A stretch of DNA of 64,000 nucleotides from Scytonema sp035967975 (GTDB lineage Bacteria > Cyanobacteriota > Cyanobacteriia > Cyanobacteriales > Nostocaceae): assembly GCA_035967975.1 (NCBI GenBank), contig JAWQFQ010000019.1, positions 10,240-74,239 of the forward strand. Reading direction: 5' to 3'. Made by a program: the position numbers and the translations under genes. Of this stretch, positions 1 to 7,283 are shown piece by piece. Position 1 is the first letter of the stretch, and each line of letters opens with the position of its first letter. The notes below the pieces were generated by a model, which saw only the letters and a program-made list of their open reading frames with translations, did not search any database and was not told where the DNA came from.

Positions 1-1718
1 CAAACATTCCCCAACTCAACCCCACCGATATGGAACTCATCACCAAAAGTTTTAATACCAGTCCCCGTCAGAGATTTCCATTGTTTCTCAATCCGGGACG
101 TGCGGAGATAGCCCAACCATTTTTCCAAAGTGCGAACATTAACTGTGAACTGAGTTTCTTCCTCACCCAAAGACGCCAAGTCGCCAACAGAACTATTCAC
201 CTCCCCGTGTGAAACAAATTCCTCATCTGCTTGTTTTACCAAACGAATCAACTCTTCCCCATCTTCAGGTAAATCCCCAACCGTATAACCTTGGTCTTTG
301 AGTGCGTTAAGGAACTTAAGAAGACTACGGGGAACATTTAACAATGCAGCTGTTCCCACAGCACCATAACCAGGGGGGAATCCATATAAAATAATTGCAA
401 TTTTCCTTTCCGAAACAGGTTTTTGTCTGAGGTTAACCCAGCTTTTCACCCTCCCAATGAGTCGTTGTACTCTTTCAGGAACTAGATAAATTTGTTCTCC
501 CACCAATCCACCTAGGGGAACAGTATCAATTGCACCATCCAATTCAGGTAAAGCGTATAAAACCACACTTTGTAATCCCCCGATTCCTTGGCGCGTCCAT
601 GAGTAGATATCTTGAATTAGTAACGGTGCAGCGACAATGTATGGTACATTCTTAGCAGTCAGAATGCGTTTAGCTACATCTACTTGTCGCCCAGCTTCCA
701 TTGAACCCGCCGGACCTCCCACTAAGGGGAAACCAATGGTTGAGACAAGGGCGTGAATTTTGACAGCTTCAGGAGAAAGGGAAGGAGTTTCTATATTTCC
801 CGATTGTCGCTGCTGGGTTTCGTAGTCCGTTGTCATCCAATCTCGTACTGCTACGTGACCTTCTACACCATTGATAAAAATGGGTAAGGGTATCAAACCC
901 GCTTCTTCAAAACGGCGAATGAGTTGGGGAATGTAAGGTTGTTTTGTAATAACGTGTTTCCGATAGAGGAGAATTCCTATGACTGGAGTGTGGGGTGTAG
1001 GAGTTAATTTTTCTCTCCCTGCTCCCTGCTCCCTGCTCCCTGCTCTGTTAAGGTACCACTCCAAATACTGACGGGGGGATTCAAAATACCCTGGGTAGTC
1101 GGGATGGAGTAGACCCATGTTTGGGGTTTCCACTGGAGCAGGGATGTCGCCGACTTTTAAACCAAGGTATTTTTCTGCTAGTGTCCAGAATAAAGCAGCG
1201 ACGTTTTCGGGTCCGCCTGCATTCCAGTATCCATAGACAATTAGCCAGTTGCGTAAATCTTGCACTTTTTGCACTGGCACATATTTTAACAGTTTTGGTC
1301 CTATTTTTAAAAAGCTAATGTAACCGGCGAGTTTATCTTCTTCTCGTCCGTTGCTAAACTTGTCTAAAATGAATTTTACTGGTTTGGGCATTCCTTTGGG
1401 TTTATCTCCAATAGCGAAAGCACCCAATTTAGTTAAACTCATTAATTCTAATGCTGACTCAAACACGAGACGGATGGGGATAGTCGAGATGCGATCGCGC
1501 AACCACAACACCTGGTCATAGTCAAACAGCAAACTACCAAAAAACACATCCGCATCTTTGAGTGCTGCTTCCACCTCAGTTGGCTTGGTGGTTATGTCGC
1601 GATCGCTAAATACTCGAATATCCACATCCTTGACGCGAGAAGCTGCTAAATCAGCCGCTTTACGGTACAAGTCAGCGTTGAAAGACTCAAACCCTGCGAC
1701 CAGGATAATACGTTTCAT
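1..1718 (-). CDS. Magnesium/cobalt chelatase large subunit (ChlH/BchH/CobN family), 3' part outside window
   Basis: The first 572 residues are visible and the gene runs off the left edge; family members are roughly 1200-1300 residues. The start ATG at 1718 gives MKRIILVAGFESF. An N-terminal DUF3479-type region (about residues 1-165) is followed by the chelatase core entry with VIGILLYRKHVITKQPYIPQ and later GGPAGSMEAGRQ. The H subunit binds the tetrapyrrole and is the catalytic chelatase subunit, working with ChlI and ChlD at the entry to chlorophyll synthesis; CobN does the equivalent for cobalt in cobalamin. I favour the Mg-chelatase H type, but cyanobacteria carry more than one paralogue and the metal cannot be decided here. 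Odd point: residues about 224-240 contain an in-frame insertion encoded by four tandem heptamers. Confidence 0.85.
   Translation of the reverse strand, partial: MKRIILVAGFESFNADLYRKAADLAASRVKDVDIRVFSDRDITTKPTEVEAALKDADVFFGSLLFDYDQVLWLRDRISTIPIRLVFESALELMSLTKLGAFAIGDKPKGMPKPVKFILDKFSNGREEDKLAGYISFLKIGPKLLKYVPVQKVQDLRNWLIVYGYWNAGGPENVAALFWTLAEKYLGLKVGDIPAPVETPNMGLLHPDYPGYFESPRQYLEWYLNRAGSREQGAGREKLTPTPHTPVIGILLYRKHVITKQPYIPQLIRRFEEAGLIPLPIFINGVEGHVAVRDWMTTDYETQQRQSGNIETPSLSPEAVKIHALVSTIGFPLVGGPAGSMEAGRQVDVAKRILTAKNVPYIVAAPLLIQDIYSWTRQGIGGLQSVVLYALPELDGAIDTVPLGGLVGEQIYLVPERVQRLIGRVKSWVNLRQKPVSERKIAIILYGFPPGYGAVGTAALLNVPRSLLKFLNALKDQGYTVGDLPEDGEELIRLVKQADEEFVSHGEVNSSVGDLASLGEEETQFTVNVRTLEKWLGYLRTSRIEKQWKSLTGTGIKTFGDEFHIGGVELGNV
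1015..1042. repeat. Heptamer tandem repeat CTCCCTG x4 inside the chelatase gene
   Basis: Four perfect copies of CTCCCTG followed by a partial CTCTG. Such short tandem repeats are normally intergenic in Nostocales. Here the array lies within the reading frame of the chelatase H subunit and reads RAGSREQGAGREKL in the protein, between the conserved LEWYL and VIGILLYRKH blocks. The frame is kept on both sides, which I checked codon by codon from 960 to 1106. Confidence 0.9.
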
Positions 1719-2025
1719 GCCCTGAGTTGAAAGCTTTGTTATGGTGTGACATTTACTATTGTAGACAGGCTGGTGAGCATTCAGCGCTCAGCTATCAGCA
1801 TTTAGCATGCAGCTTTCAACCCACATTCCGCACCCCTACGTTATATCTTGCACCTGGGTGAAAAACCGGGTTTGTTGAGAATGACGACGCTAAAAATGCT
1901 TAATTTTTCGTTGAGAAACCCGTTTGTGAGTTCCTTCCAGTCTGCATCGAGTTGAACTCGCCCTTGCTGCATCAGTACCCGTAGAAACTGCTTGCTCTTA
2001 TTGTATATCTGTGCATTTCTTGGGC
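1719..2025. other. Intergenic, no gene; degenerate repeat pieces
   Basis: No convincing ORF. Around 1783-1812 there is a loose GCTCAGCTATCAGCA/GCATTTAGCATGCAGC repeat, and at about 1862-1932 a degraded copy of the AAACCGGGTTT repeat class. It presumably holds the promoter of the chelatase gene on the minus strand, but no clear -35/-10 pair stands out. Confidence 0.6.
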
Positions 2026-2244
2026 TTAAAACATCAATGTATCAAGTTTCGCTAGTATTCTTAAGCCTTCTTCTGGGTTGCCAATCACAGCCATTGCTTT
2101 AAATCTTGTATGGGCATCAAATTCTGCTATTGCCATGGTTGAAAGTTCTTCAATCAGCTTATTAACGCTTATACCTTTAGCTTGAGCAAGTTCTTTCAAT
2201 CTATTGTGCTTATCCTCTGGTAAACGAATATTTAAAATTTCCAT
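2026..2244 (-). CDS. Ribbon-helix-helix antitoxin-like protein
   Basis: 72 residues. The N-terminus MEILNIRLPEDKHNRLKELA followed by GISVNKLIEE is a ribbon-helix-helix (CopG/Arc/HicB-type) DNA-binding fold: a short strand, then two helices. The C-terminal half (FDAHTRFKAMAVIGNPEEGLRIL) matches the tail found in antitoxins partnered with PIN toxins. The start codon lies 6 bp after the stop of the PIN gene, so the two are cotranscribed. It would neutralise the toxin and autorepress the operon. The order is toxin first, antitoxin second, the reverse of most vapBC operons. Confidence 0.8.
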   Translation of the reverse strand: MEILNIRLPEDKHNRLKELAQAKGISVNKLIEELSTMAIAEFDAHTRFKAMAVIGNPEEGLRILAKLDTLMF

Positions 2245-2250
2245 TTTTGT

Positions 2251-2673
2251 TTAACTCCTTATAATTTCTTCGGGTTTTAAGATTGATAAGTTAGGAAATA
2301 GTAATTCAGGATTATGGAAATCTTTTACATTGTGAGTGGCAATGATTTGAGCATTTCCTGCAACTGCTAACTCAATTAAGTGATTGTCAGCTTCGTCTTT
2401 TAAATTAGGTCGCCATAAATAGTAAATAGAAGTCCATTGACTTACGCTCATCAATGATGCAAGTAAAGTATAAATTTCTTCACTTGTAAGAGGGCATTTG
2501 GAGATAATTTCTGTTCGCTGAATGACTGACTCATACTCAGAAAATAAAGCATTTCCCATCAAAGGCTGATATTCACCTTTCAAACAGCGTCGAACAAGTT
2601 CTCGACTGGCTCCTTGAAAGCTAATCAGCGCACTAATAAAAACGCTGGTATCAACCACAATTTTAATCGCCAT
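2251..2673 (-). CDS. PIN-domain toxin (putative ribonuclease)
   Basis: 140 residues covering a whole PIN domain. The strand-plus-acid start IKIVVDTSVFISAL supplies Asp8. The mid-domain acid region FSEYESV and the later DEADNHLIELAVAG supply further metal-binding acids, and IIATHNVKDF is the last conserved PIN block. PIN toxins are Mg/Mn-dependent RNases that cut tRNA or rRNA and arrest growth. It is first in a two-gene operon with the RHH antitoxin (6-bp gap). The family (COG1569-like) is recognised by pattern only. Confidence 0.85.
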   Translation of the reverse strand: MAIKIVVDTSVFISALISFQGASRELVRRCLKGEYQPLMGNALFSEYESVIQRTEIISKCPLTSEEIYTLLASLMSVSQWTSIYYLWRPNLKDEADNHLIELAVAGNAQIIATHNVKDFHNPELLFPNLSILKPEEIIRS

Positions 2674-3139
2674 GCCATTATGATAGCATATAAGGTATCA
2701 TTAAAGTCCCAGTGAAAAAACTCAAAAGCTGATGGCACTTCTCATTGTTTAATTTTTCTCCTTTACAGTGGTGGAACTTCTAATGCTAGAATACAATAGT
2801 AAGGTACATTGTGCAGTCGCGCCATATATATCCGTAAAGCTTCTTCATACTCACGGTGAGTAAGCATACAGACAAGCATTTGCTTTGGCAGTTGGTATCA
2901 TATTCGCTCTACATCCATTGCATCTTCAGTTAACGCAACTTACAAGATTGGCGATCGCACTACAGTTGAAAGCGTAAATTCCGAATCGCTCAGTCACAGC
3001 TTTTCTTTTTTTAGACCGTAGTTTTTCCCCTATTATGCTTTTTTTCGAGTACATTAAATAAATGAGCTTTTAAGTAAAATCATCCTATTTTTTTCAGAAA
3101 AAATGAGTGATTATCCAAAATAGCTCAAGGAGAGAAGTC
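2674..3139. other. Intergenic with a short decayed coding fragment
   Basis: Upstream region of the PIN operon (minus) and of the amidase (plus). On the minus strand 2763-2879 reads a 38-residue stretch beginning MLVCMLTHREYEEALRIYMA, with upstream in-frame codons soon broken by a stop. It resembles the end of a real protein but I do not recognise the family. A HIP1 site lies near 2953. No other gene is visible. Confidence 0.4.
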
Positions 3140-3670
3140 ATGGGGCAAAAAATGAAATTTGGCATTGATATTGGACATAATTGTCCTCCAGACATTGGTG
3201 CTCAGGGTTTAGAATTAGAAGACCATCTTACTCTAGAGGTAGGTAATAAGGTTATAGCTAAGTTAAAATCCCTAGGTCATGAAGTTATACGATGCAACCC
3301 AAGCAAGGTTAATACAGTCAAAGAATCGCTTACAAAAAGATGTGAGATAGCTAATACTGCTGAGGTTGATATTTTTGTCTCGATTCATTTTAATGCCTTT
3401 AATGGTCAAGCAAATGGTAGTGAAGTGTTTGCGATCAGTGAAAAAGGAAAACAAATTGCTAAGGCTGTCTTAGATGAAATTGTGAAATTAGGTTTTGTCA
3501 ATCGTGGTGTTAAGAAAGGTAACCAGTTATTTGTCCTTAAACATACAATTATGCCAGCTATTTTAATAGAATGTTGCTTTGTCGATTCACCAAAAGACAT
3601 GAAGTTGTTTAGTGCAGAGACGATGACAAATGCGATCGTTCAAGGATTAACTAAATGTTTGAGTTGCTAA
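3140..3670 (+). CDS. N-acetylmuramoyl-L-alanine amidase (Amidase_3 type), short cytosolic-looking form
   Basis: 176 residues with the Amidase_3 zinc-hydrolase layout: His13 (DIGHN), Glu27, His83 (VSIHFNAF) as metal ligands and Glu144 (ILIECCF) as catalytic acid. It cleaves the bond between MurNAc and the stem peptide of peptidoglycan. I chose ATG 3140 rather than GTG 3107 because AAGGAG at 3127-3132 lies 7 nt before it. There is no signal peptide, transmembrane segment or cell-wall-binding domain, unlike cyanobacterial AmiC proteins; this lone-domain form is typical of phage-type lysins or of enzymes released by another route. Neighbours give no operon context. Confidence 0.87.
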   Translation: MGQKMKFGIDIGHNCPPDIGAQGLELEDHLTLEVGNKVIAKLKSLGHEVIRCNPSKVNTVKESLTKRCEIANTAEVDIFVSIHFNAFNGQANGSEVFAISEKGKQIAKAVLDEIVKLGFVNRGVKKGNQLFVLKHTIMPAILIECCFVDSPKDMKLFSAETMTNAIVQGLTKCLSC

Positions 3671-3724
3671 TGGTTAATGGCTAATGGCTAATAGCTAATG
3701 GCTAATGGTTAATGGCTAATGGCT
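3668..3724. repeat. Short tandem repeat array (TAATGGC/TAATGGT units)
   Basis: About eight heptamer-type units (TAATGGT, TAATGGC, TAATAGC and variants) begin at the stop codon of the amidase gene. Further AACAATTAGC-type units occur at 3776-3800. This is typical Nostocales short tandem repeat DNA with no coding capacity. Confidence 0.85.
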
Positions 3725-3810
3725 CTTTTTCTCATTTAACTGGGATTAAAATACCCTACACCGAATGCATTGATTAACAATTAGCAATTAACAATTAGCA
3801 CTTAGCCCTT

Positions 3811-3975
3811 AGAGGTTGTTTGAAAAGTAGTTGGCTGTAATTTTAGGAACTTATCTATCCCCCCTAGCCCCCCTTAAAAAGGGGGGAAAATCTTTAACTG
3901 TCCCCCTTTTTAAGGGGGATTGAGGGGGATATTGAATGTGCATGCTACTGATGAAAGGACTTTTCAAACATCCTC
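3811..3975. mobile_element. Family A non-autonomous element (MITE-like), copy 1
   Basis: A 165-bp sequence bounded by imperfect inverted ends: AGAGGTTGTTTGAAAAG on the left and the complement of AGAGGATGTTTGAAAAG on the right. The interior holds a long G/C hairpin, CCCCCCTTAAAAAGGGGGG, and a second related CCCCC/GGGGG stem. It has no ORF. Two more copies lie at 14929-15076 and 21595-21760. The ends may be trimmed by a few bases. Confidence 0.85.
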
Positions 3976-3991
3976 TTAGCAATCTCTACAA

Positions 3992-4531
3992 CTATAACTT
4001 AATAGTGAAACTGTCTCGCAGGTGAAAGTCAGGTTTTTCACCTTGATGTGTTAACGCCCAATAACTGTCTTCACCATCATTGTGTTTGATAACAGAAGCG
4101 ATCGCAACGTCAAGGGATTGTTCTAGCGAAATGATTTTATCTAAATCGATATTTATCGCCAAAGTCACACTGTCAGCTTGATTGTAGATGCTAAACGGAA
4201 GTGTTGTAAAATCTGTTTCTTCTTGCATTCCCTGACGGTATCCATTAAAATGATAGACATTCCAGTCTCCCGTAGGGGAAAGATTAAATTCCCAATACTG
4301 TTCCGAATCTTGAACACCAATAAAGAACTCGAAGCAGGTGTCTTTCCACAGCTCGTGCTTTCGGGTTGGGATATCTGAGACAGAAGGAATCACGACTTGT
4401 TGTAAATCCCCGAACAGGGCGTAGGTAATAGTAAGCTGGTTATCATAACGAGCAATATTACCTGCTATCTTCAACTTGGGTAACGACTTGGTAGATGGGA
4501 AGGGGTAGAGGGAAAATGTCTGTTCGTTCAT
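3992..4531 (-). CDS. DOMON-like domain protein
   Basis: 179 residues predicted as one beta-sandwich: alternating short strands with conserved WKDTCFEFFIG, YWEFNLSPTGDWNVYHF and LRDSFTIKL. This pattern matches the cyanobacterial DOMON-like family, whose members may bind sugar or heme ligands; the actual ligand is unknown. There is no signal peptide, so it is probably cytoplasmic. Its ATG overlaps the stop of the upstream kinase-like gene by 4 bp (4528-4531), which implies translational coupling and a shared pathway, plausibly carbohydrate handling. Confidence 0.75.
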   Translation of the reverse strand: MNEQTFSLYPFPSTKSLPKLKIAGNIARYDNQLTITYALFGDLQQVVIPSVSDIPTRKHELWKDTCFEFFIGVQDSEQYWEFNLSPTGDWNVYHFNGYRQGMQEETDFTTLPFSIYNQADSVTLAINIDLDKIISLEQSLDVAIASVIKHNDGEDSYWALTHQGEKPDFHLRDSFTIKL

Positions 4532-5646
4532 TTTAAGTCCTGGATGATTCTGCGAATTGTGGTTTCCTGGGATTCGATGCTTTCGGTTAGCTTAAATTGG
4601 ACCAGCGCCCTCGCAAGGTTGTGTTCTGGGTGTTTGACTTTAAAGTAGATACTCCCCGCCAAGTAGTCAGCAAAAAATCTTAGTCCTAACTCAAAGGCTA
4701 TGAGACGGATGGCATCATAAGTATAGCTGTAGTCATTCTCCGTTAGAAATGCCTTTGCCACAGCAAGATAACCTTGAAGAATTCCCTGACAAAGTTCAGT
4801 ATCAAAATAAACACTTTCCCACTGCTCGGTTTCCTCTCCAGCAAGATTGCAACCCGAGCGCAAGCAATCACCAATGTCATAATGTACTAGACCGGGTTTT
4901 ACTGTGTCGAGGTCTACCACACTGACAGCTTTATGAGTTAGAGTATCAAACATGACATTATTAATTTTTGGATCGCCGTGCATCAAGCGCAGTGGTAACT
5001 TACCTGTATCCTTGGCGTTTTCCAAAATATGCGCCCACGCTTTGCGATCGCTCACAAACTCTAAGCAGTAATTAACTTCTGGGGATTGGGAGAGAGACGT
5101 TTTTGCTAAAACTGCGTCGTAGTGCTGAAGGTAAAGCGGCGTAATATGAAACCCTTCGAGAGTATCAGCAAATTTTTCTGGGGGTAGGTCACTAGTCAGA
5201 TTGTGGAACATCCCCAAAGCATAGCCGATTTCTTGTGCATCTTCCCGATTTTGCATTGTGTCGAAAGACTGCGAATCTTCAATAAAGCTAATCGCTCGCC
5301 AGAAAGAGCCATTGATATCCTGATAATAGTCTTGGTCATCCTTAGTCAACAACACGCGAGGAACTTCCCAACGGCGGTCTAGAGGGGTAACTTGTAACCG
5401 ATTGTGAATATGCTCTGTGAAAATACGCATATTTTGCATAATCAGTTGGGGTTTTCGGAACACCTGTGTGTTAATGCGCTGCAGGATAAAATGCCGTTCT
5501 ATCGAGTCATCTAAAGAAACTAAAAACGTGTCGTTAATATTACCATTGCCAACCCCTTGAATGCCCGTAACCTTTCTCTGAAGCGCGAATTGTTCGGTAA
5601 TAGTAATAAGATTGTCCCTATCCCGTGTGTTGAGTTCTTTTATCAT
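4528..5646 (-). CDS. Aminoglycoside-phosphotransferase-fold kinase, NahK/MdsC-like
   Basis: 372 residues. The catalytic loop HGDPKINN (223-230) and metal-binding DLDT (245-248) mark the APH kinase fold. GNGNINDTFLV (33-43) forms the nucleotide-binding loop, and FILQRINTQVF (53-63) is characteristic of the N-acetylhexosamine-1-kinase (NahK) branch rather than of antibiotic-resistance APHs. It would phosphorylate a small hydroxylated substrate, most likely a sugar; this is inference from family. It is the first gene of a two-gene operon with the DOMON-like protein (4-bp overlap). Confidence 0.82.
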   Translation of the reverse strand: MIKELNTRDRDNLITITEQFALQRKVTGIQGVGNGNINDTFLVSLDDSIERHFILQRINTQVFRKPQLIMQNMRIFTEHIHNRLQVTPLDRRWEVPRVLLTKDDQDYYQDINGSFWRAISFIEDSQSFDTMQNREDAQEIGYALGMFHNLTSDLPPEKFADTLEGFHITPLYLQHYDAVLAKTSLSQSPEVNYCLEFVSDRKAWAHILENAKDTGKLPLRLMHGDPKINNVMFDTLTHKAVSVVDLDTVKPGLVHYDIGDCLRSGCNLAGEETEQWESVYFDTELCQGILQGYLAVAKAFLTENDYSYTYDAIRLIAFELGLRFFADYLAGSIYFKVKHPEHNLARALVQFKLTESIESQETTIRRIIQDLK

Positions 5647-6051
5647 ACTCGTGTTAGACCTACGCTACCCCTCGTTATTGAAGCTAACAGGGGATATCGT
5701 AGCCTAAGTTTAACGACTTGAGCCACACCAGTACAAGTTAGTCTCATTTATCACATGAAATTCATGGATAAATTAAATTTCTATGAAGAGAATATTCGCT
5801 ATGATTTGAACTTGTGAACCGAAGGCTGTTGACAGGGTAGATAAGACAGAAGAAACCTCATTTTCTGGTCCTGAGATTGGGCGTTGTTAATACCGATTGT
5901 AAAAAAGCAGTAAAGGATACTAATTAATACAACTATATCCCCGATAGGCTGCCAAATTGCTGAAGAAGTAATTAGCGGGGAAGCGAGCGCCAAGGACGGC
6001 AATCTCTAACGCTCATTTCCCCGATTGACTCACTGCAATTTGAACCAATCT
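5647..6051. other. Intergenic, no supported gene
   Basis: Upstream region of the kinase-like gene. A minus-strand open frame at 5799-6002 has no ribosome binding site and no recognisable domain, and I do not accept it as a gene. Nothing else was seen. Confidence 0.5.
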
Positions 6052-6243
6052 ATGAAATTTTACCTCACAATAGCATTACTCGCATTGACATTCTCCGGAT
6101 TCCCCACATTGGAAAGCCGACAAGCACAGCCCCCCCATAGGGGATGCGATCGCAGAGAGACGTGTAGTGATTCAACCTACGAAATGGCGGGAGCACGACC
6201 TATTTTTTCTATAAATGGGATACAGCACTTCCATATAGTATAG
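6052..6243 (+). CDS. Small putative secreted peptide, doubtful
   Basis: A 63-residue frame beginning MKFYLTIALLALTFSGFP, a convincing hydrophobic signal peptide, followed by QAQPPHRGCDRRET. The PPHRG..RR segment recalls a motif in several small exported cyanobacterial proteins, including RGSGR-containing PatX-like proteins, but here the pentapeptide would read RGCDR and so is not intact. No strong ribosome binding site precedes it, and the C-terminal part looks random, so it may be the decayed front of a longer exported protein. Confidence 0.35.
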   Translation: MKFYLTIALLALTFSGFPTLESRQAQPPHRGCDRRETCSDSTYEMAGARPIFSINGIQHFHIV

Positions 6244-6330
6244 TTGACGTTGAACTTTTCGCAAACAAAAGTAATTACTAAGTACTACATTTCATAAATT
6301 CGTATCGTAATCAAGACTTGTAGTTACTAA

Positions 6331-6435
6331 GGTCTTTCCAAGAAATAAATTATCCATCTTGTGGTACGGGCGTCCTCGCCCGTCCTATATTGGTACCACA
6401 AAAAATTATGGTATACTTTTTTATCTGGAAGTCCC
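6331..6435. repeat. Hairpin repeat with TTCCAAGAAATAAATTATCC arm, copy 1
   Basis: The left arm CTTTCCAAGAAATAAATTATCC runs into CTTGTGGTACGGGCG. The right arm TGGTACCACAAAAAATTATGG ends in CTGGAAGTCCC, so the unit folds back on itself over about 105 bp. Its left half recurs almost exactly at 55786-55840 and 63860-63914, and diverged forms lie near 30890 and 50238. The copies share no reading frame. Confidence 0.75.
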
Positions 6436-6513
6436 TATGTAGTTGGACAGAATTAATAACACACCCGGCTTCTCAAAGAAACCGGGTTTTTAGCATTATG
6501 AGAGAAATCGAAC

Positions 6514-6637
6514 TTAGTGGTTAGTAGTTAGTGGTTAGTAGCTATTTGTGCTTTTTTACATTAAAAAATTGTAAATTTCTTTCCCACCCCACACCCTGTT
6601 CTCATGTACAACTAACCACTAACCACTAACCACTAAC
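6514..6637. repeat. Complementary heptamer arrays GTTAGTG / CACTAAC
   Basis: GTTAGTG-type units at about 6514-6535 face CACTAAC-type units at 6606-6637, separated by about 70 bp. The two arms can pair into a long stem just after the 3' end of the minus-strand zinc-ribbon gene, where they could act as a terminator or 3'-end stabiliser. Confidence 0.7.
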
Positions 6638-6645
6638 ACTGCTCT

Positions 6646-7032
6646 TCATTTCCAAGGGGAGGGAATACCGATGACCGACAGTATTTTTGCTATCTGTAGC
6701 TTAATCGCGACTCTACCGCAATGGGGACAAGTGACTTTTACTTCCTGTTGTGGTTCCCGCTGATGCTGAATCAACAAACCTTCTTTGCAATGCCAACACT
6801 CACATATAACACGTCCTTCCAGGCTGGTGACATCCAACAGGCGAATATGTTGCTCAAAGACTGGTTCCGGTTCTGGGTAATCGTAATCCGAGCGTTCTGA
6901 CCGGGGACGGGGACGGGGACGAGGGGTTTCTCCTGATTCTGATTGGGTTTGGGGTTCGGGTTGGGGCTGAGGTTGGGGTTGTGTTGGGAGTTGGGGACGG
7001 GGACGGGGACGAATGATTTCTTCCTGGCTCAT
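6646..7032 (-). CDS. Proline/arginine-rich protein with C-terminal zinc ribbon
   Basis: 128 residues from ATG 7032. Residues about 7-60 are low-complexity, built from PRPRPR, QPQPQPQPEP and RPRPRPR runs. The C-terminal half carries two cysteine pairs, CECWHC and CPHC, spaced as a zinc ribbon. Such a fold binds nucleic acid or protein. No family is recognised and no signal peptide is present. It faces away from the dynamin-like gene (divergent, about 250 bp apart), so a shared control region is possible but unproven. Confidence 0.6.
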   Translation of the reverse strand: MSQEEIIRPRPRPQLPTQPQPQPQPEPQTQSESGETPRPRPRPRSERSDYDYPEPEPVFEQHIRLLDVTSLEGRVICECWHCKEGLLIQHQREPQQEVKVTCPHCGRVAIKLQIAKILSVIGIPSPWK

Positions 7033-7283
7033 AATCAAAAACTAGCGTCGCATTTTTAGTAAATTTTTAGCCTTTCTGATGCTAACAGGTACCTGTTGTA
7101 GATAGAAGGAAGGAAAAATCTTTGTTTTCGGAGAATAAGGAACAAATTATAGAAATTGAAGAACCATTAACTTTAATGGTAAAAAAAACAAAACACAGCG
7201 ATCGCCCGTGTCGTATATTTCATAATTTACAAAGGGAATGGCTGGGTTTTAGCTAACCGAAGTGCGAAATATCATGGAAAAAA

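Noticed and set aside
1121..1318. 65-residue plus-strand open frame
   Set aside because: It is antisense to the chelatase subunit gene, whose frame is continuous and matches a known family.
2776..2888. Possible tRNA or small RNA in the 2.7-3.1 kb spacer
   Set aside because: No cloverleaf arms or conserved T-loop sequence could be found by eye.
3107..3139. GTG start giving an 11-residue longer amidase
   Set aside because: The AAGGAG site fits ATG 3140 and lies inside the would-be extension.
5799..6002. 67-residue minus-strand open frame
   Set aside because: No ribosome site, no domain, composition not protein-like.
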